Shown here piece by piece: positions 1 through 8,165 of a stretch of DNA of 64,000 nucleotides. The notes beneath the pieces were generated by a model that saw only the letters and a list, made by a program, of their open reading frames with translations, searched no databases and had not been told where the DNA came from. The first letter of the stretch is position 1. The number at the start of each line of letters is the position of its first letter. Source of the stretch: Methylobacterium pseudosasicola (lineage in GTDB: Bacteria > Pseudomonadota > Alphaproteobacteria > Rhizobiales > Beijerinckiaceae); contig NZ_FOTK01000034.1 of assembly GCF_900114535.1 (NCBI RefSeq), positions 1 to 64,000 of the forward strand. Direction: 5' to 3'. The position numbers were made by a program, and so were the translations under genes.

Positions 1-474
1 AAAAGGGGGCCTGCCACCGGTCCGAACCCGACGGACCGCGGCAAGCCGGGCACGAAACGCCACCTCGTCACCGACGCGCGCGGCACCCCGCTCGGCTTCC
101 GCCTAAGCGGGGCCAACCGGCACGACAGCGTCATGATGGCGGCTACCCTCGATGCCATCCCGCCTCTGCGGAGTGGTCGACGAGGACGATCGCGGCGCCG
201 TCCAGACAAGGTGCACGCCGACAAAGCCTACGATGCCAGACCACGTCGGCACGAATGCAGGGCGCGCGGGATCGTGCCACGCATCGCTCGGCGTGGTGTC
301 GAGAGCAGCGACAAGCTCGGTCGCCACCGTTGGGTGGTCGAGCGTACCCACGCCTGGTTCAACCGCTTCCGCCGCCTGCCCGTCCGCTACGAGCGACGCG
401 CCGACATCTACGAGGCCTTCACAAGCCTCGCAGCAAGCCTCATCACCCTCAACCAGATCAAACGGTTCTGTTAG
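1..474 (+). CDS. IS5-family transposase, C-terminal part (5' end outside window)
   Basis: The reading frame is open from base 1 to the TAG at 472-474; its start lies upstream of the window. The translation begins with a stretch typical of IS5-type DDE transposases (GPNPTDRGKPGTKRH, then LVTDARGTPLG), where the first aspartates of the catalytic core sit. It ends with the family's conserved tail HRWVVERTHAWFNRFRRL, which carries the catalytic glutamate, followed by RYERRADIYEAF. The downstream bases probably include the IS end, but the inverted repeat cannot be confirmed without the other end. The visible part has no frameshift, so the element may be intact. The family call is confident; the subgroup is not assigned. 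Confidence 0.88.
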   Translation, partial: KRGPATGPNPTDRGKPGTKRHLVTDARGTPLGFRLSGANRHDSVMMAATLDAIPPLRSGRRGRSRRRPDKVHADKAYDARPRRHECRARGIVPRIARRGVESSDKLGRHRWVVERTHAWFNRFRRLPVRYERRADIYEAFTSLAASLITLNQIKRFC

Positions 475-555
475 GCGCTCTAAGTGAGGTTCGCAGAGCA
501 AAAGCGGCCGAGGCTGATCGCAGCGCATGGGCGCTTGCGTGAGTGCCACCGTGGT

Positions 556-1506
556 TCACACAGCCGGAACCAGCTCCGCACCGGTCGGCACTGGATCGGT
601 GTTGGCGATGGCTACCGGCCAGGGCGCGGCAATGCGGACTCTGCCTTTGCCTGCCGCCTTACCCGCGTACATGTGGCCATCGGCTTCGTGCATGAGTGCC
701 GCCCGATCCAACAATGAGCTGGGTTGGAAGACCAGACCGCCCATGCTGACCGTGGTCGGATACCGCGATTGTCCGAGTGCGGCTGAGAGCTCCTGGTGGA
801 AGCGCTCGATCGTCGGCCGGCCCGCCGCAGTGGATGCGATCGGTATCAGCGCTGCAAACTCGTCTCCGGCCAGTCGGAAAAGGCGCCCCCGCCCGTGGAG
901 AGCGCTCGTCGCGGCCGCTGTCAGCTCGCGCAGCACATGGTCGCCAACGCCATGACCATGGGTATCGTTGATGCGCTTGAAGTCGTCCACGTCGATCATC
1001 GCCAGCGCAACCGCCCGATCGCCGGGTTCACGAGCGTCGAGCAAGGTTTCCAGCTCCCGATCGAATGCCGCCCGGTTCAGAGCGTTCGTCAGCGCATCAT
1101 GCGTGGCACGGACGCGCTCGCGGTCGTAGGTGCGGCGTAGCGCGTGAATGACCGCGAGGGTGAAGCCGTAAGCGCTGAAACGGATGATCCCACGAGCGAC
1201 GGCCACGTCCGGGTTAAGACCGACTTCATGAACGTGGTGCGGGAAAATATTCAAGAAGCACGCGATGATGGTGACGAAGCAGCTTGCACGTAGCCCAAGC
1301 CGCCAACCGGCGAGCGCGATGAGCGGTATGAACAGGGGTCCCATACCCACTGCTGGGAAGATGCGGTCAGCGCTGATCAACGCGAGGCCACCGGCCGCCA
1401 GCACCGTCCAAGTCGTCCATGCCGACCATGCATCGAGGCGATCGGCGAGGTTACTTGTCTGGACCAGCTCGCTCATACTGCTTTGCGACCGCTCGTGACG
1501 GGGCAT
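556..1506 (-). CDS. Membrane-anchored diguanylate cyclase (GGDEF domain)
   Basis: Predicted to make cyclic di-GMP from two GTP. The 316-residue protein has two or three hydrophobic segments in residues ~30-130 (for example TVLAAGGLALISADRI and PLFIPLIALAGW), a short linker and a C-terminal GGDEF domain. Visible domain landmarks are ATHDALTNALNRAAF, MIDVDDFKRINDTHGH (metal and substrate side), and the active-site loop written AGDEF instead of GGDEF, a variant known from active enzymes. The inhibitory RxxD site usually found five residues before the loop is absent (RLFRLAGDEF), so product feedback through that site is unlikely. There is no EAL domain. The start is the ATG at 1506; a second ATG lies about ten codons in. 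It stands alone, without a partner gene in the same direction. Confidence 0.9.
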   Translation of the reverse strand: MPRHERSQSSMSELVQTSNLADRLDAWSAWTTWTVLAAGGLALISADRIFPAVGMGPLFIPLIALAGWRLGLRASCFVTIIACFLNIFPHHVHEVGLNPDVAVARGIIRFSAYGFTLAVIHALRRTYDRERVRATHDALTNALNRAAFDRELETLLDAREPGDRAVALAMIDVDDFKRINDTHGHGVGDHVLRELTAAATSALHGRGRLFRLAGDEFAALIPIASTAAGRPTIERFHQELSAALGQSRYPTTVSMGGLVFQPSSLLDRAALMHEADGHMYAGKAAGKGRVRIAAPWPVAIANTDPVPTGAELVPAV

Positions 1507-1662
1507 AGCCAAGCAGCGACACCCTAATCAGGGTGCCATATTAGACACGAGGTCTTAACGAAGGCGCGGCTCGGGAAATTCACCGGTGGCACCCATGAGG
1601 AGGAATTCCCCGGGGTACTCGGCGGGGCATAGCATGTCGAACCGACATGCGCCCGCTCGCGA

Positions 1663-1740
1663 CTATCGTGGACGCTGGGGGCGTGGCTTGGGGATTTCGA
1701 TCGTCACGAGCTTGCCGGTGATCGGATCCAGGATGGTCAC
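1663..1740 (-). CDS. 25-residue hypothetical protein, coupled to upstream small gene
   Basis: A GTG start overlaps the TGA of the preceding small gene (GTGA), as in translationally coupled operons. The product, VTILDPITGKLVTIEI followed by a proline- and arginine-rich tail, is short but reads like a beta-hairpin and is not random low-complexity GC-rich sequence. No family is recognised. Function unknown; the support is the overlap and the protein-like composition. Confidence 0.35.
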   Translation of the reverse strand: MTILDPITGKLVTIEIPKPRPQRPR

Positions 1741-1913
1741 AGCGCCACTCCGTTGATCCGGTGGTGCCGGGCGGCACGCTGGCTCGCGCGTGCATTGTGG
1801 AGCCGCCGCATCCGCTCTTGCTGGATTTCAGACTCGTGAGCTTGATGGACCGAAACGGCAGGGAGCGACTGCTCCGCTGGCATGATGTCGCGATGCGCGT
1901 CCGACTGTTTCAT
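1737..1913 (-). CDS. 58-residue hypothetical protein
   Basis: The ATG at 1913 is preceded by AAAGGGG six bases upstream, a good ribosome-binding site. The product (MKQSDAHRDIMPAEQ...) is charged and likely helical, with an arginine-rich end (QQERMRRLHNARASQRAAR). It overlaps the next small frame by four bases. No known domain is recognised. The pair lies about 150 bases upstream of the diguanylate cyclase start on the same strand, so co-transcription is possible. Confidence 0.45.
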   Translation of the reverse strand: MKQSDAHRDIMPAEQSLPAVSVHQAHESEIQQERMRRLHNARASQRAARHHRINGVAL

Positions 1914-2242
1914 GCTTCGCCCCTTTGTTCGTACTTAAGTAGCGAGCTTAACCGTTCATTAACCTATTGCAACCCTGAGGCGCCGGCCGCTGACCGGCGG
2001 GGTGGTTCGGTCCACAAGCGATGGGGAAATCGGGTTCAAGCCGATGCGAACCGGCTGCGCGACCATCGATCACCGGCCAGCTGTTGGACCCGATCATCGT
2101 TTCGAACGATATGGTGGGGCCGACGCCGCTCGTGCACGGCAGTGTCGGTCGATCCCCCAGAGCTGCTACCCACACGTGGTAGTCGCATGCCGCTTTCGGA
2201 GAAGAGCCGCAACTGTCCAGCCGCGATGCCGTTAGGTCTTTC
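1914..2242 (+). other. Intergenic region, no gene seen
   Basis: About 330 bases between the divergent small genes and the receiver gene. Long open frames here on both strands lack family resemblance and ribosome-binding sites. The stretch presumably holds the promoters for both directions; no clear -35/-10 pair was identified. Confidence 0.4.
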
Positions 2243-2623
2243 ATGGCCGACGCACACATACCCGTCCCGTTTACAGTGTTGATCGTGGAGGACGAGAGCC
2301 TCGTGCGCATGATGGCGGTCGATATGCTCGAAGACGCTGGATTTCAGGTCATTGAAGCACCCACCGGCGATGCGGCTTGGATCATTTTGCAGAGCCGCGA
2401 CGACATCGATGTGCTGTTCACCGACATTGAGATGCCGGGGTCTTTGAACGGTTTTGGCTTGGCCAATCGCGTCGCGGAGCACTGGCCGCACATCCGCTTG
2501 GTGATCACGTCCGGGCGGTGCCAGCTCACCGACGAGGACGTGCCGGACCATGGACGGTTCGTGCCCAAGCCATATCACGCGACTCAAGTTTTCTCAGCTT
2601 TTGAGCGCGCAGGCCGGAGCTAG
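2243..2623 (+). CDS. Single-domain response regulator (CheY-like receiver)
   Basis: A 126-residue stand-alone receiver domain without an output domain. The acidic pair E16-D17 (VLIVEDESL), the phospho-acceptor D61 (LFTDIEMPG), the conserved threonine/serine position (VITSGR) and the lysine K109 (VPKPY) are all present, so it should accept phosphate from a histidine kinase. Such proteins in alphaproteobacteria act as phosphate relays or by protein contact. No kinase lies next to it; the nearest one in the window is more than 11 kb away, so its partner is unknown. Confidence 0.88.
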   Translation: MADAHIPVPFTVLIVEDESLVRMMAVDMLEDAGFQVIEAPTGDAAWIILQSRDDIDVLFTDIEMPGSLNGFGLANRVAEHWPHIRLVITSGRCQLTDEDVPDHGRFVPKPYHATQVFSAFERAGRS

Positions 2624-2684
2624 GACCTGCCGACCTGATCTGACCGTTAAACGTCTGTGCGATGGCAGTGCCTGCACCGGGTGA

Positions 2685-3083
2685 AAGGTCGGCGGGGGTG
2701 TCGCTGCGATCAGTCCGTTTCAGGTGGCCGAGAAGCTCAGCTGCATCCGGCTGTAGCGGATGATTCTCGGGCACACGACCTACAGCCGCGCCGAGGTGCT
2801 GGGACTCAACGAGCGGACGTACCGGGATTACGAGGCTGGCACACTTCGGCTTAGCCCATACCGGCTGGTGCAAATTGCCCGGGCGTTATGCGTCGAGCCG
2901 GGCTTCTGGTTCGTAGGGGCGCCGAATGGCGTATTCGAGCCGAGCCCACCGATCGACACCGGCAACATAGGCAACGGTGACACCCGCCGTCTGCTGCACG
3001 CCTGGAGCGTAAACGCCGGCGAGCCGCGAAAGCACTTCCTGCATCTCGCTTTGGCGCTGGCCCGGCATTGCAGGCTATTATGA
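2685..3083 (+). pseudogene. XRE-family helix-turn-helix regulator broken by an in-frame stop
   Basis: One continuous frame reads FQVAEKLSCIRL, then TAG at 2754-2756, then RMILGHTTYSRAEVLGL, then NERTYRDYEAGTLRLSPY. Together this is a typical XRE/Cro-C1 HTH: first helix, then the recognition helix ending in the conserved TYRDYEAG. The stop falls inside the first helix, in frame with both halves, so a nonsense change has split the domain. No start codon with a ribosome-binding site precedes the first half. A restart at ATG 2760 would lack helix 1 and probably not bind DNA. The C-terminal ~50 residues match nothing I recognise. Confidence 0.55.
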
Positions 3084-3614
3084 CATTGGCCTTACGTTGA
3101 GTCTGAATAACGCGTTCAAAGAAAAATTGAAACAAAATTCATCTACTTCTGCAACTACGGCATCTGAAGGATTGTTGCGCAACTTATCCGTCATTAGAGC
3201 ATAATTTCTTCCAGTATCTCCTATCCGGTGACGTAATACACCATCTTCTACCCGGCGGAATAATCTTTCGGCAGATTTCCAGTCAATTTTTAAGTTTATC
3301 CTGACGCTCTCGATGTTGTTCTTTCCTCTGTGGGCATGAACTAGATAAATAGCTTGAAGTATTTTTGTTGTAGGTATGTGAGATCTATTGAAACAAGTTC
3401 CCGTCTTCACCGAGAATTGTCTACGGCAAAATCTTTCACAGCACTTCCGCAGGCCGGGACGGGTTTTTCGTAGGTCGTAGTGCTGCCCTGTAGAGCCGCA
3501 ATGCGGACAGATAGGGCCGTGCGGCCATCGAGCCCGCTCCAAGCATTCCAGTGCGGCAACCTCACACTGGAAGTACGGACGGCAGAGGTCAGGCTCGGGT
3601 GTCAGCTTAGGCAT
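3078..3614 (-). pseudogene. Truncated IS1595-family transposase
   Basis: Starting at the ATG at 3614 (MPKLTPEPDLCRPYFQ), the protein shows the N-terminal zinc ribbon of IS1595/ISXO2 transposases (CPHCG, later CCERFCRRQFSVKTGT) and the helical region (IPTTKILQAIYLVHAHRG). The frame ends soon after the first catalytic aspartate (VVAEVDEF), where the DDE core should continue for about another 130 residues. It is therefore a 3'-truncated copy of 178 residues and cannot be active. The frame stays open upstream to 3884, but that part looks unrelated. It marks the left border of an AT-rich islet. Confidence 0.75.
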
Positions 3615-3753
3615 CGTTGCCACATACACGGGGCCGTTTGGTGTGAAAAGTCCAGTAAAATGGGCCAGCCGCTTATATGCACTTTGACGCGCTGGGACGC
3701 TCGTTTGCGAGCTGCTCGGGGCGACTGCGAAAAATGGGAGCCGCGGGAAATCA

Positions 3754-4104
3754 ATGAAGGGCATCAAGGCTATGAAGATTAAATTGAGCGCAGCAAGGCA
3801 GAATTTGGACAAGTTGCCATGGCTTGGCTTCGAATGGTCGCCCAATGAAATTGTCGGAGTTGCTAAGATTTCGACGAACGACAAGAGTTACTCTCCAATC
3901 GATCTGGCGTGCATTGGCGAAAATATCATAGATTACTTGAGCGATAAGACTGGATACGTAGAACACGGGGGTTCTTTTGCCGGACCATTCATTTTTAGTT
4001 TCAAGCGTCCGACCGATATATTGTGTTTTATGCGAGAGATGCGTGTTGATATGATGTTGTGTGGCGAATTTAGACATATTACGCTGGAATTTAAGCTTCA
4101 ATAG
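3754..4104 (+). CDS. Hypothetical protein in AT-rich islet
   Basis: A 116-residue protein (MKGIKAMKIKLSAARQ...) of no family I recognise. It has no signal peptide or membrane segment; the sequence alternates strands and helices like a small globular domain (LPWLGFEWSPNEIVG, SFKRPTDILCFMREM). The DNA is far more AT-rich than the surroundings and its codon use differs from neighbouring genes, indicating recent import. It is followed after 39 bases by a second unknown gene in the same direction, so the two are probably one transcript. The start could also be the ATG at 3772. Small AT-rich pairs like this are often immunity or toxin-antitoxin genes, but nothing in the sequence proves that. Confidence 0.55.
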   Translation: MKGIKAMKIKLSAARQNLDKLPWLGFEWSPNEIVGVAKISTNDKSYSPIDLACIGENIIDYLSDKTGYVEHGGSFAGPFIFSFKRPTDILCFMREMRVDMMLCGEFRHITLEFKLQ

Positions 4105-4143
4105 GCCTTGTTGGTCTAATATCAAACTACTAGGAATCGCAAA

Positions 4144-4566
4144 ATGAATCATAGCAATTCAAATATGTCTGGGGTGAGGCAGTTGGATTATCCAATTGTC
4201 TTTGGATACGCTGCAGACATGCGCGAAATCTTGACTCGGCTCTATGGAGGCTCAGATCCAGCAGAAATTCATGATTGTTTTAAGCACATAGGTGAAGATC
4301 GTGAATTCGTGATTGTATCGTATGCACACGATGACAATGCCGATGCGCTTAAGTGCTTTGATACAGATATAATATTTCGAATGATCTTCGAAGAATTTGA
4401 ATATGATAACAATATTATTTATTCTCACTATCTGAAATCTACTTGGTATAAGGTTTTTGTGGATGATAAGCCTGTTCTTGAAAATGTTATCCTAGAGGAG
4501 CTCAATGATCGGCAGTGGCTCGGCGGACTAATAGTTACGATCGGCGAACGATCGTTTCTATTTTAG
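4144..4566 (+). CDS. Hypothetical acidic protein in AT-rich islet
   Basis: A 140-residue protein preceded by AGGA eight bases before its ATG. It is acidic and rich in aromatic residues (FRMIFEEFEYDNNIIY, HYLKSTWYKVFVDD), with no signal peptide or membrane span and no recognisable family. The composition recalls immunity or antitoxin proteins of contact-dependent or secreted toxin systems, but this is only a resemblance. It shares the AT-rich base composition of the preceding gene, so the two probably arrived together. No toxin gene is visible next to them. Confidence 0.6.
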   Translation: MNHSNSNMSGVRQLDYPIVFGYAADMREILTRLYGGSDPAEIHDCFKHIGEDREFVIVSYAHDDNADALKCFDTDIIFRMIFEEFEYDNNIIYSHYLKSTWYKVFVDDKPVLENVILEELNDRQWLGGLIVTIGERSFLF

Positions 4567-4675
4567 TTTTAGCGCCGAAGAGAAGATATAATATGAGATG
4601 ATTTATTTTCGGAGAAAGTTATGCAAATGGTGAAATAAATACTCGAATAAGAAAGCTGCCTTCACAATACGTGGA

Positions 4676-4882
4676 TTGGATCTTGATGTGTCAAATTTGG
4701 ATCAGCGCTTGGCTTATGGGGTTTCGGATGCGGCTCGTCTAATCGGAATTTCAAGATCTAAGATGTATACGCTAATTGCTGCTGATAAAATACCAGCACG
4801 TAAGCTGGGAGGTCGCACTCTGATTCTTCATTCGGATCTGCTGATTTTATTAGGCAATGCACCGCACGTGACGCTTGGATAG
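4676..4882 (+). CDS. Excisionase-like helix-turn-helix protein (MerR/Xis fold), start uncertain
   Basis: A 68-residue protein with the pattern YGVSDAARLIGISRSKMYTL followed by IPARKLGGRTLILHSDLL. This is the winged HTH of the 'helix-turn-helix domain, excisionase family' proteins: helix-turn-helix, then a wing containing K-x-G-x-R-T and the closing D-L. Such proteins direct excision of integrases or regulate plasmid and phage genes. The only start in frame is TTG (4676) without a ribosome-binding site, and the stop is soon after the domain, so this may be a remnant. No integrase gene is in the window. It lies at the AT-rich to GC-rich border. Confidence 0.6.
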   Translation: MDLDVSNLDQRLAYGVSDAARLIGISRSKMYTLIAADKIPARKLGGRTLILHSDLLILLGNAPHVTLG

Positions 4883-5251
4883 ATCAATATGACCTTGCGA
4901 GAACCGCCAGTCCCGGTACGTCCGGACCCGTCCGGCCGAGTTGTACAGCGGGCCGATCCAGCCAGCATAGCCATCCGGCCGCACCAACACCGCGCTTCCC
5001 TTGCCCCCGAACGCCGCCTCAAACCGCTCCGCATGGTTCGGGACCGGGGCAAGCTGAACGACGACGCCGTCCACCCCCGCCAGATCCTCGGGGCATGGTC
5101 CCCCGTTCGGCAGAGCGAGCACGAAGGTGGGACGTGACGGGTCGAGGGCCCGGTGCAGATGTGTCTGCACCCAAGCTCCTTCCTTCCGATGCTGGACGGG
5201 CAGGTCCAGCATCCGGTCGCCGGCACGCAGGGCGCCGGGGTGCCCGTCATT

Positions 5252-5274
5252 CTCTTAGCTCGACTTTGGCCATT
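5252..5274 (+). repeat. Left terminal inverted repeat of the IS remnant
   Basis: 23 bases that are the exact reverse complement of 5704-5726; the match stops at the next base outward. Confidence 0.85.
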
Positions 5275-5353
5275 TACTGCGCGTCGAGTGGGCGGAGGTG
5301 AGGAAGCGGGCGTAACAGATAGGCTGGTGGTGTGCCCGCCAAGAGACGCCGCC

Positions 5354-5644
5354 ATGCTCCGCCTGCCCCCTCGCTTCGCCGGGATCATCCTGGCGTTCGC
5401 ACCGCTGTTCGTCCACCGCTCGTGGCGACACGCCCAAAACCTGCTGGTTGGCGCGATCCTCACGCCGGGGCAGCGCACGGTGACAAGCGTCGTGCGCATC
5501 ATGGGCCGCGCGCAGGAGCGGCGGTTCGTGAACGTCCACCGCATCCTCAAACCGCGCCCAACCTTCGCCGACGCTCTGGCCACCGTGCGCTGTGCGATCT
5601 GGCGCGAGCGGACTTTGGCAACATCACCGTGCCGACGCGCTTGA
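5354..5644 (+). pseudogene. Transposase N-terminal fragment (IS701-like)
   Basis: From the ATG at 5354 the frame reads MLRLPPRFAGIILAFAPLFV, then HAQNLLVGAILTPGQRTVTS and AQERRFVNVHRILK. I recognise this as the beginning of the IS701-type DDE transposases common in alphaproteobacteria. After HRIL the homology stops and the frame runs out within ~30 codons. The whole catalytic domain is missing, consistent with an internal deletion between the two inverted repeats. Confidence 0.55.
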
Positions 5645-5703
5645 ACAAAACTCCGCTTCCGCTTGCCAGCGCCCTGGGCCTATGTGCTCTGCCACGCCGC
5701 ATG

Positions 5704-5726
5704 AATGGCCAAAGTCGAGCTAAGAG
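5704..5726 (+). repeat. Right terminal inverted repeat of the IS remnant
   Basis: Exact inverted copy of 5252-5274, closing the element. Confidence 0.85.
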
Positions 5727-5870
5727 CGGGCTGTCGCGGTAGCCGAAGGCGACCAGCGCCATGGTGGCGGTGGCGTTCGCCTGTGCCTGGTCCACGCCAA
5801 CGATCCTGGGCCCGAGATGGTTGAACAGCGTGCGCACGACCGGGCCGTCAGTGCCGATCATCGTGGTCAC

Positions 5871-6352
5871 CCGTCAACGCACCACCCACTCACCCGTCGC
5901 CACCAGCCCGGGACCGGCTCTAGTGCACGCTCCATAAGCTGGCCTTGTACGAATGGCGGCCCGGCGTCGCAGTCATCACAATGAATGCCTGCCGTGGAGA
6001 AGCGTCCGAGGCGGCCCAAATGACCGGGATGGGCACATTGCGGATCTTCCGCTTGCGGTAGGCGGTCATCTTCCGCACCTGACCCAGCGCAGGCCCTCGC
6101 AACATCCGCTTGAGGGCGGTCTGATCAGCGGCGTGAGCTACTGACGCTGGCCGGTAGCTAGCGCATACCACACCGATCCGGGACGCTCGGAGCAAACTTC
6201 ACGTTAACCCGCAACTAATGCGCCGGGAGCTTCACGGGCCGTTCTGCCGCAACAATCGGGAGGCACTGTATCAGCGATTGCAAAGACATGGCGCGCGCCC
6301 TCTCGCGTTGGTCCGGCGGTTGCTATGCTGGTGCGTCTCGTTGGGGGCCACA
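5871..6352 (+). other. Intergenic region, no supported gene
   Basis: About 480 bases between the monooxygenase remnant and the ABC binding-protein gene. A 91-codon minus frame (5920-6195) has no ribosome-binding site and no family resemblance. The region probably includes the promoter of the gene at 6353 and decayed material from earlier rearrangements. Confidence 0.4.
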
Positions 6353-7924
6353 ATGAAGCGACGCACATTCCTCGCCGCAGGGGCCTCGACACTGGCAGCG
6401 CCAATCGTCGGCCGAGCGCAAGACGCCCGGGTGTTGCGCATGGTGCCCCAGGCGAACGTGACGTCCATTGACCCGATCTGGACGACCGCGATCGTGACGC
6501 GCAATCACGCCTATATCGTCTATGATACCCTGTTCGGCCTCGATGCCGACCTGCAGCCCCAGCCCCAGATGGCGGCCGGCTACCGGGTCGAGCAGGATGG
6601 GCGGAAAGTGACGATCACCCTCCGCGAGGGGCTGCGCTTTCATGACGGGACCCCCGTCCTCGCGCGCGATTGCGTCGCCAGCATCAGGCGCTGGGCCGCG
6701 CGGAACGGGTTTGGCCAGACGTTGATGGCCGCGACCGACGAGATCGTGCACGACGGTGATGCGAACATCGTCTTCCGTTTGAAGGCGCCTTTCCCGCTGC
6801 TGCCGAACGCACTGGCGAGCGTCAGCCAACCCGCCTTCATCATGCCGGAGCGGATCGCGCAGACTGATCCGTTCAAGCAGATCACGGATGCCACCGGCTC
6901 CGGGCCGTTCCGCTGGAAGGCGGACGAGTTCAACTCGGGCAGCTTGATGGTTTACGAGCGGCACGCGGGATATGCGCCCGCTCCCGGTGCCCCGAGCCTG
7001 ACCGCCGGCGGCAAAGTCGCCCATTTTGACAGGGTCGAGTGGCAGATCATCGCCGACGGCGCCACTGCGGCGGCTGCGCTGCAGAACGGCGAGATCGACT
7101 GGTACGAGCAGCCACCGCCGGAACTCCAGCAGCTCCTCGCCCGCAATCGTAACATCGTCGTGGAAGGGCTCGACCGCTTCACCAATCCAGCCATCCTGCG
7201 CATGAATCACCTGCAGCCACCGTTCGACGATGTCGAGGTGCGCCGGGCGGTGCTGCCGGCCATCGTTCAGAGCGACTTCATGGCAGCCGTGGCCGGTGAT
7301 GATCCCGCCAACTATGACGACCGGTGCGGGATCTTCACGCCGGGAACGCCGATGGCGACGGATGCCGGCATGGAGGTGCTCACAGCCCCGCGAAGCATCG
7401 AGAAGGCGCGGGCGGCGCTGAAAGCCGCGGGCTATAACGGCGCGAAGGTTCGGCTGATCGGTCCGACGGATATCCTGGCGCCCTCGGCGATCACCCAGGT
7501 CGCGGCCGATCTGCTGCCCCGTATCGGCTTCAATATGGATCTGGCCCTGAGCGACTGGGGTACGGTCATCCAACGCCGCGTCTCACGCGAGCCCGTTGAT
7601 AAGGGCGGCTGGTCCGTGCTGCTGACCACGTTCTCGTCGTTCGACAATGCTGATCCGGCGGCGCTTCAACCGCTCAGAGCCAACGGCGCAGGTGCCTGGT
7701 TCGGCTGGCCGTCGATTCCGAAGCTGGAGGAACTCCGCGCCGCCTGGTTCGCCGCTCCGGATGTGCTTGTGCGCAAGGCGCTCTGCGCGGAGATGCAGCG
7801 GGTCGCGCTCGACCAAGTGGCCTACGTACCAGTCGGCTCCTATCGATCCATGACTTCTTTCCGGCGCAATCTGACGGGCCGGGTCCTCGGATTTCCCATC
7901 CTCTGGAACATCAGAAAGACCTGA
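6353..7924 (+). CDS. ABC transporter substrate-binding protein, peptide/opine type (SBP_bac_5)
   Basis: A 523-residue periplasmic binding protein of the DppA/OppA family. It starts with a twin-arginine signal (MKRRTFLAAGASTLAAP, cut near GRAQD). The ATG at 6353 follows a GGGGG stretch and puts the RR motif at the N-terminus. Family landmarks are visible: SIDPIWTTAIVTRNHAYIVY, LREGLRFHDGTPVLARDCVA, and ATGSGPFRWK. Members bind peptides, glutathione, opines or other small amphipathic ligands. No permease or ATPase genes adjoin it, so it must serve a transporter encoded elsewhere or be an orphan sensor. It is followed at 240 bases by a second Tat-exported protein on the same strand. Confidence 0.92.
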   Translation: MKRRTFLAAGASTLAAPIVGRAQDARVLRMVPQANVTSIDPIWTTAIVTRNHAYIVYDTLFGLDADLQPQPQMAAGYRVEQDGRKVTITLREGLRFHDGTPVLARDCVASIRRWAARNGFGQTLMAATDEIVHDGDANIVFRLKAPFPLLPNALASVSQPAFIMPERIAQTDPFKQITDATGSGPFRWKADEFNSGSLMVYERHAGYAPAPGAPSLTAGGKVAHFDRVEWQIIADGATAAAALQNGEIDWYEQPPPELQQLLARNRNIVVEGLDRFTNPAILRMNHLQPPFDDVEVRRAVLPAIVQSDFMAAVAGDDPANYDDRCGIFTPGTPMATDAGMEVLTAPRSIEKARAALKAAGYNGAKVRLIGPTDILAPSAITQVAADLLPRIGFNMDLALSDWGTVIQRRVSREPVDKGGWSVLLTTFSSFDNADPAALQPLRANGAGAWFGWPSIPKLEELRAAWFAAPDVLVRKALCAEMQRVALDQVAYVPVGSYRSMTSFRRNLTGRVLGFPILWNIRKT

Positions 7925-8165
7925 GCGAAACGTCCGGTCACCGAACGCCGCCGGAGGTTTTTGGTGGGATCAGCCGGGCCGGTTCTCGCCGGGTCTGCGT
8001 ATCTTTCCGCCGGCCATGGTGTCTCTCTCACGAGCGCACCGCCTCCCCGTTCCACGTCCGGATCCAGCACCATCCCCTCATCCATCAGAAAACCACGAGA
8101 CAGCGTGCCCGGCTTCCATACAATCCTCCGGTCGGGCACGAAGACCGGACCGGAGGAGACGAGTG

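Larger units (their letters stand above)
5252..5726 (+). mobile_element. Internally deleted IS (IS701-like) with 23-bp perfect terminal inverted repeats
   Basis: A 475-bp element bounded by 23-bp perfect inverted repeats (5252-5274 and 5704-5726, beginning CTCTTAGCTCGACTTTGGCC). Inside is only the N-terminal part of a transposase, so it is a non-autonomous, MITE-like derivative. It interrupts a monooxygenase gene remnant. A flanking direct duplication could not be defined because the repeat edges (TTAG/CTAA) are themselves near-palindromic; IS701 elements usually duplicate a YTAR target. Confidence 0.7.
4850..5870 (-). pseudogene. FAD-dependent monooxygenase (aromatic hydroxylase type), remnant split by an IS
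   Basis: Two pieces of one minus-strand gene can be joined across an insertion. The upper piece, read down from about 5870, ends TMALVAFGYRDSPL. The lower piece begins ENDGHPGALRAGDRMLDLPV and runs into the thioredoxin-like C-terminal domain (THLHRALDPSRPTFVLALP, then VRPDGYAGWIG). A YRDSPL-type motif followed by GxxPGxRAPD-type sequence is characteristic of PheA/TfdB-like FAD monooxygenases. The junction is exactly the inverted-repeat element at 5252-5726. Everything upstream of 5870, including the FAD-binding part, is missing and the frame there hits a stop. The family call rests on motif resemblance. Confidence 0.5.

Noticed and set aside
5920-6195. 91-codon minus frame
   Set aside because: No ribosome-binding site or homology in a decayed region.
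6323-7573. 416-codon minus-strand frame
   Set aside because: Shadow of the ABC substrate-binding protein gene.
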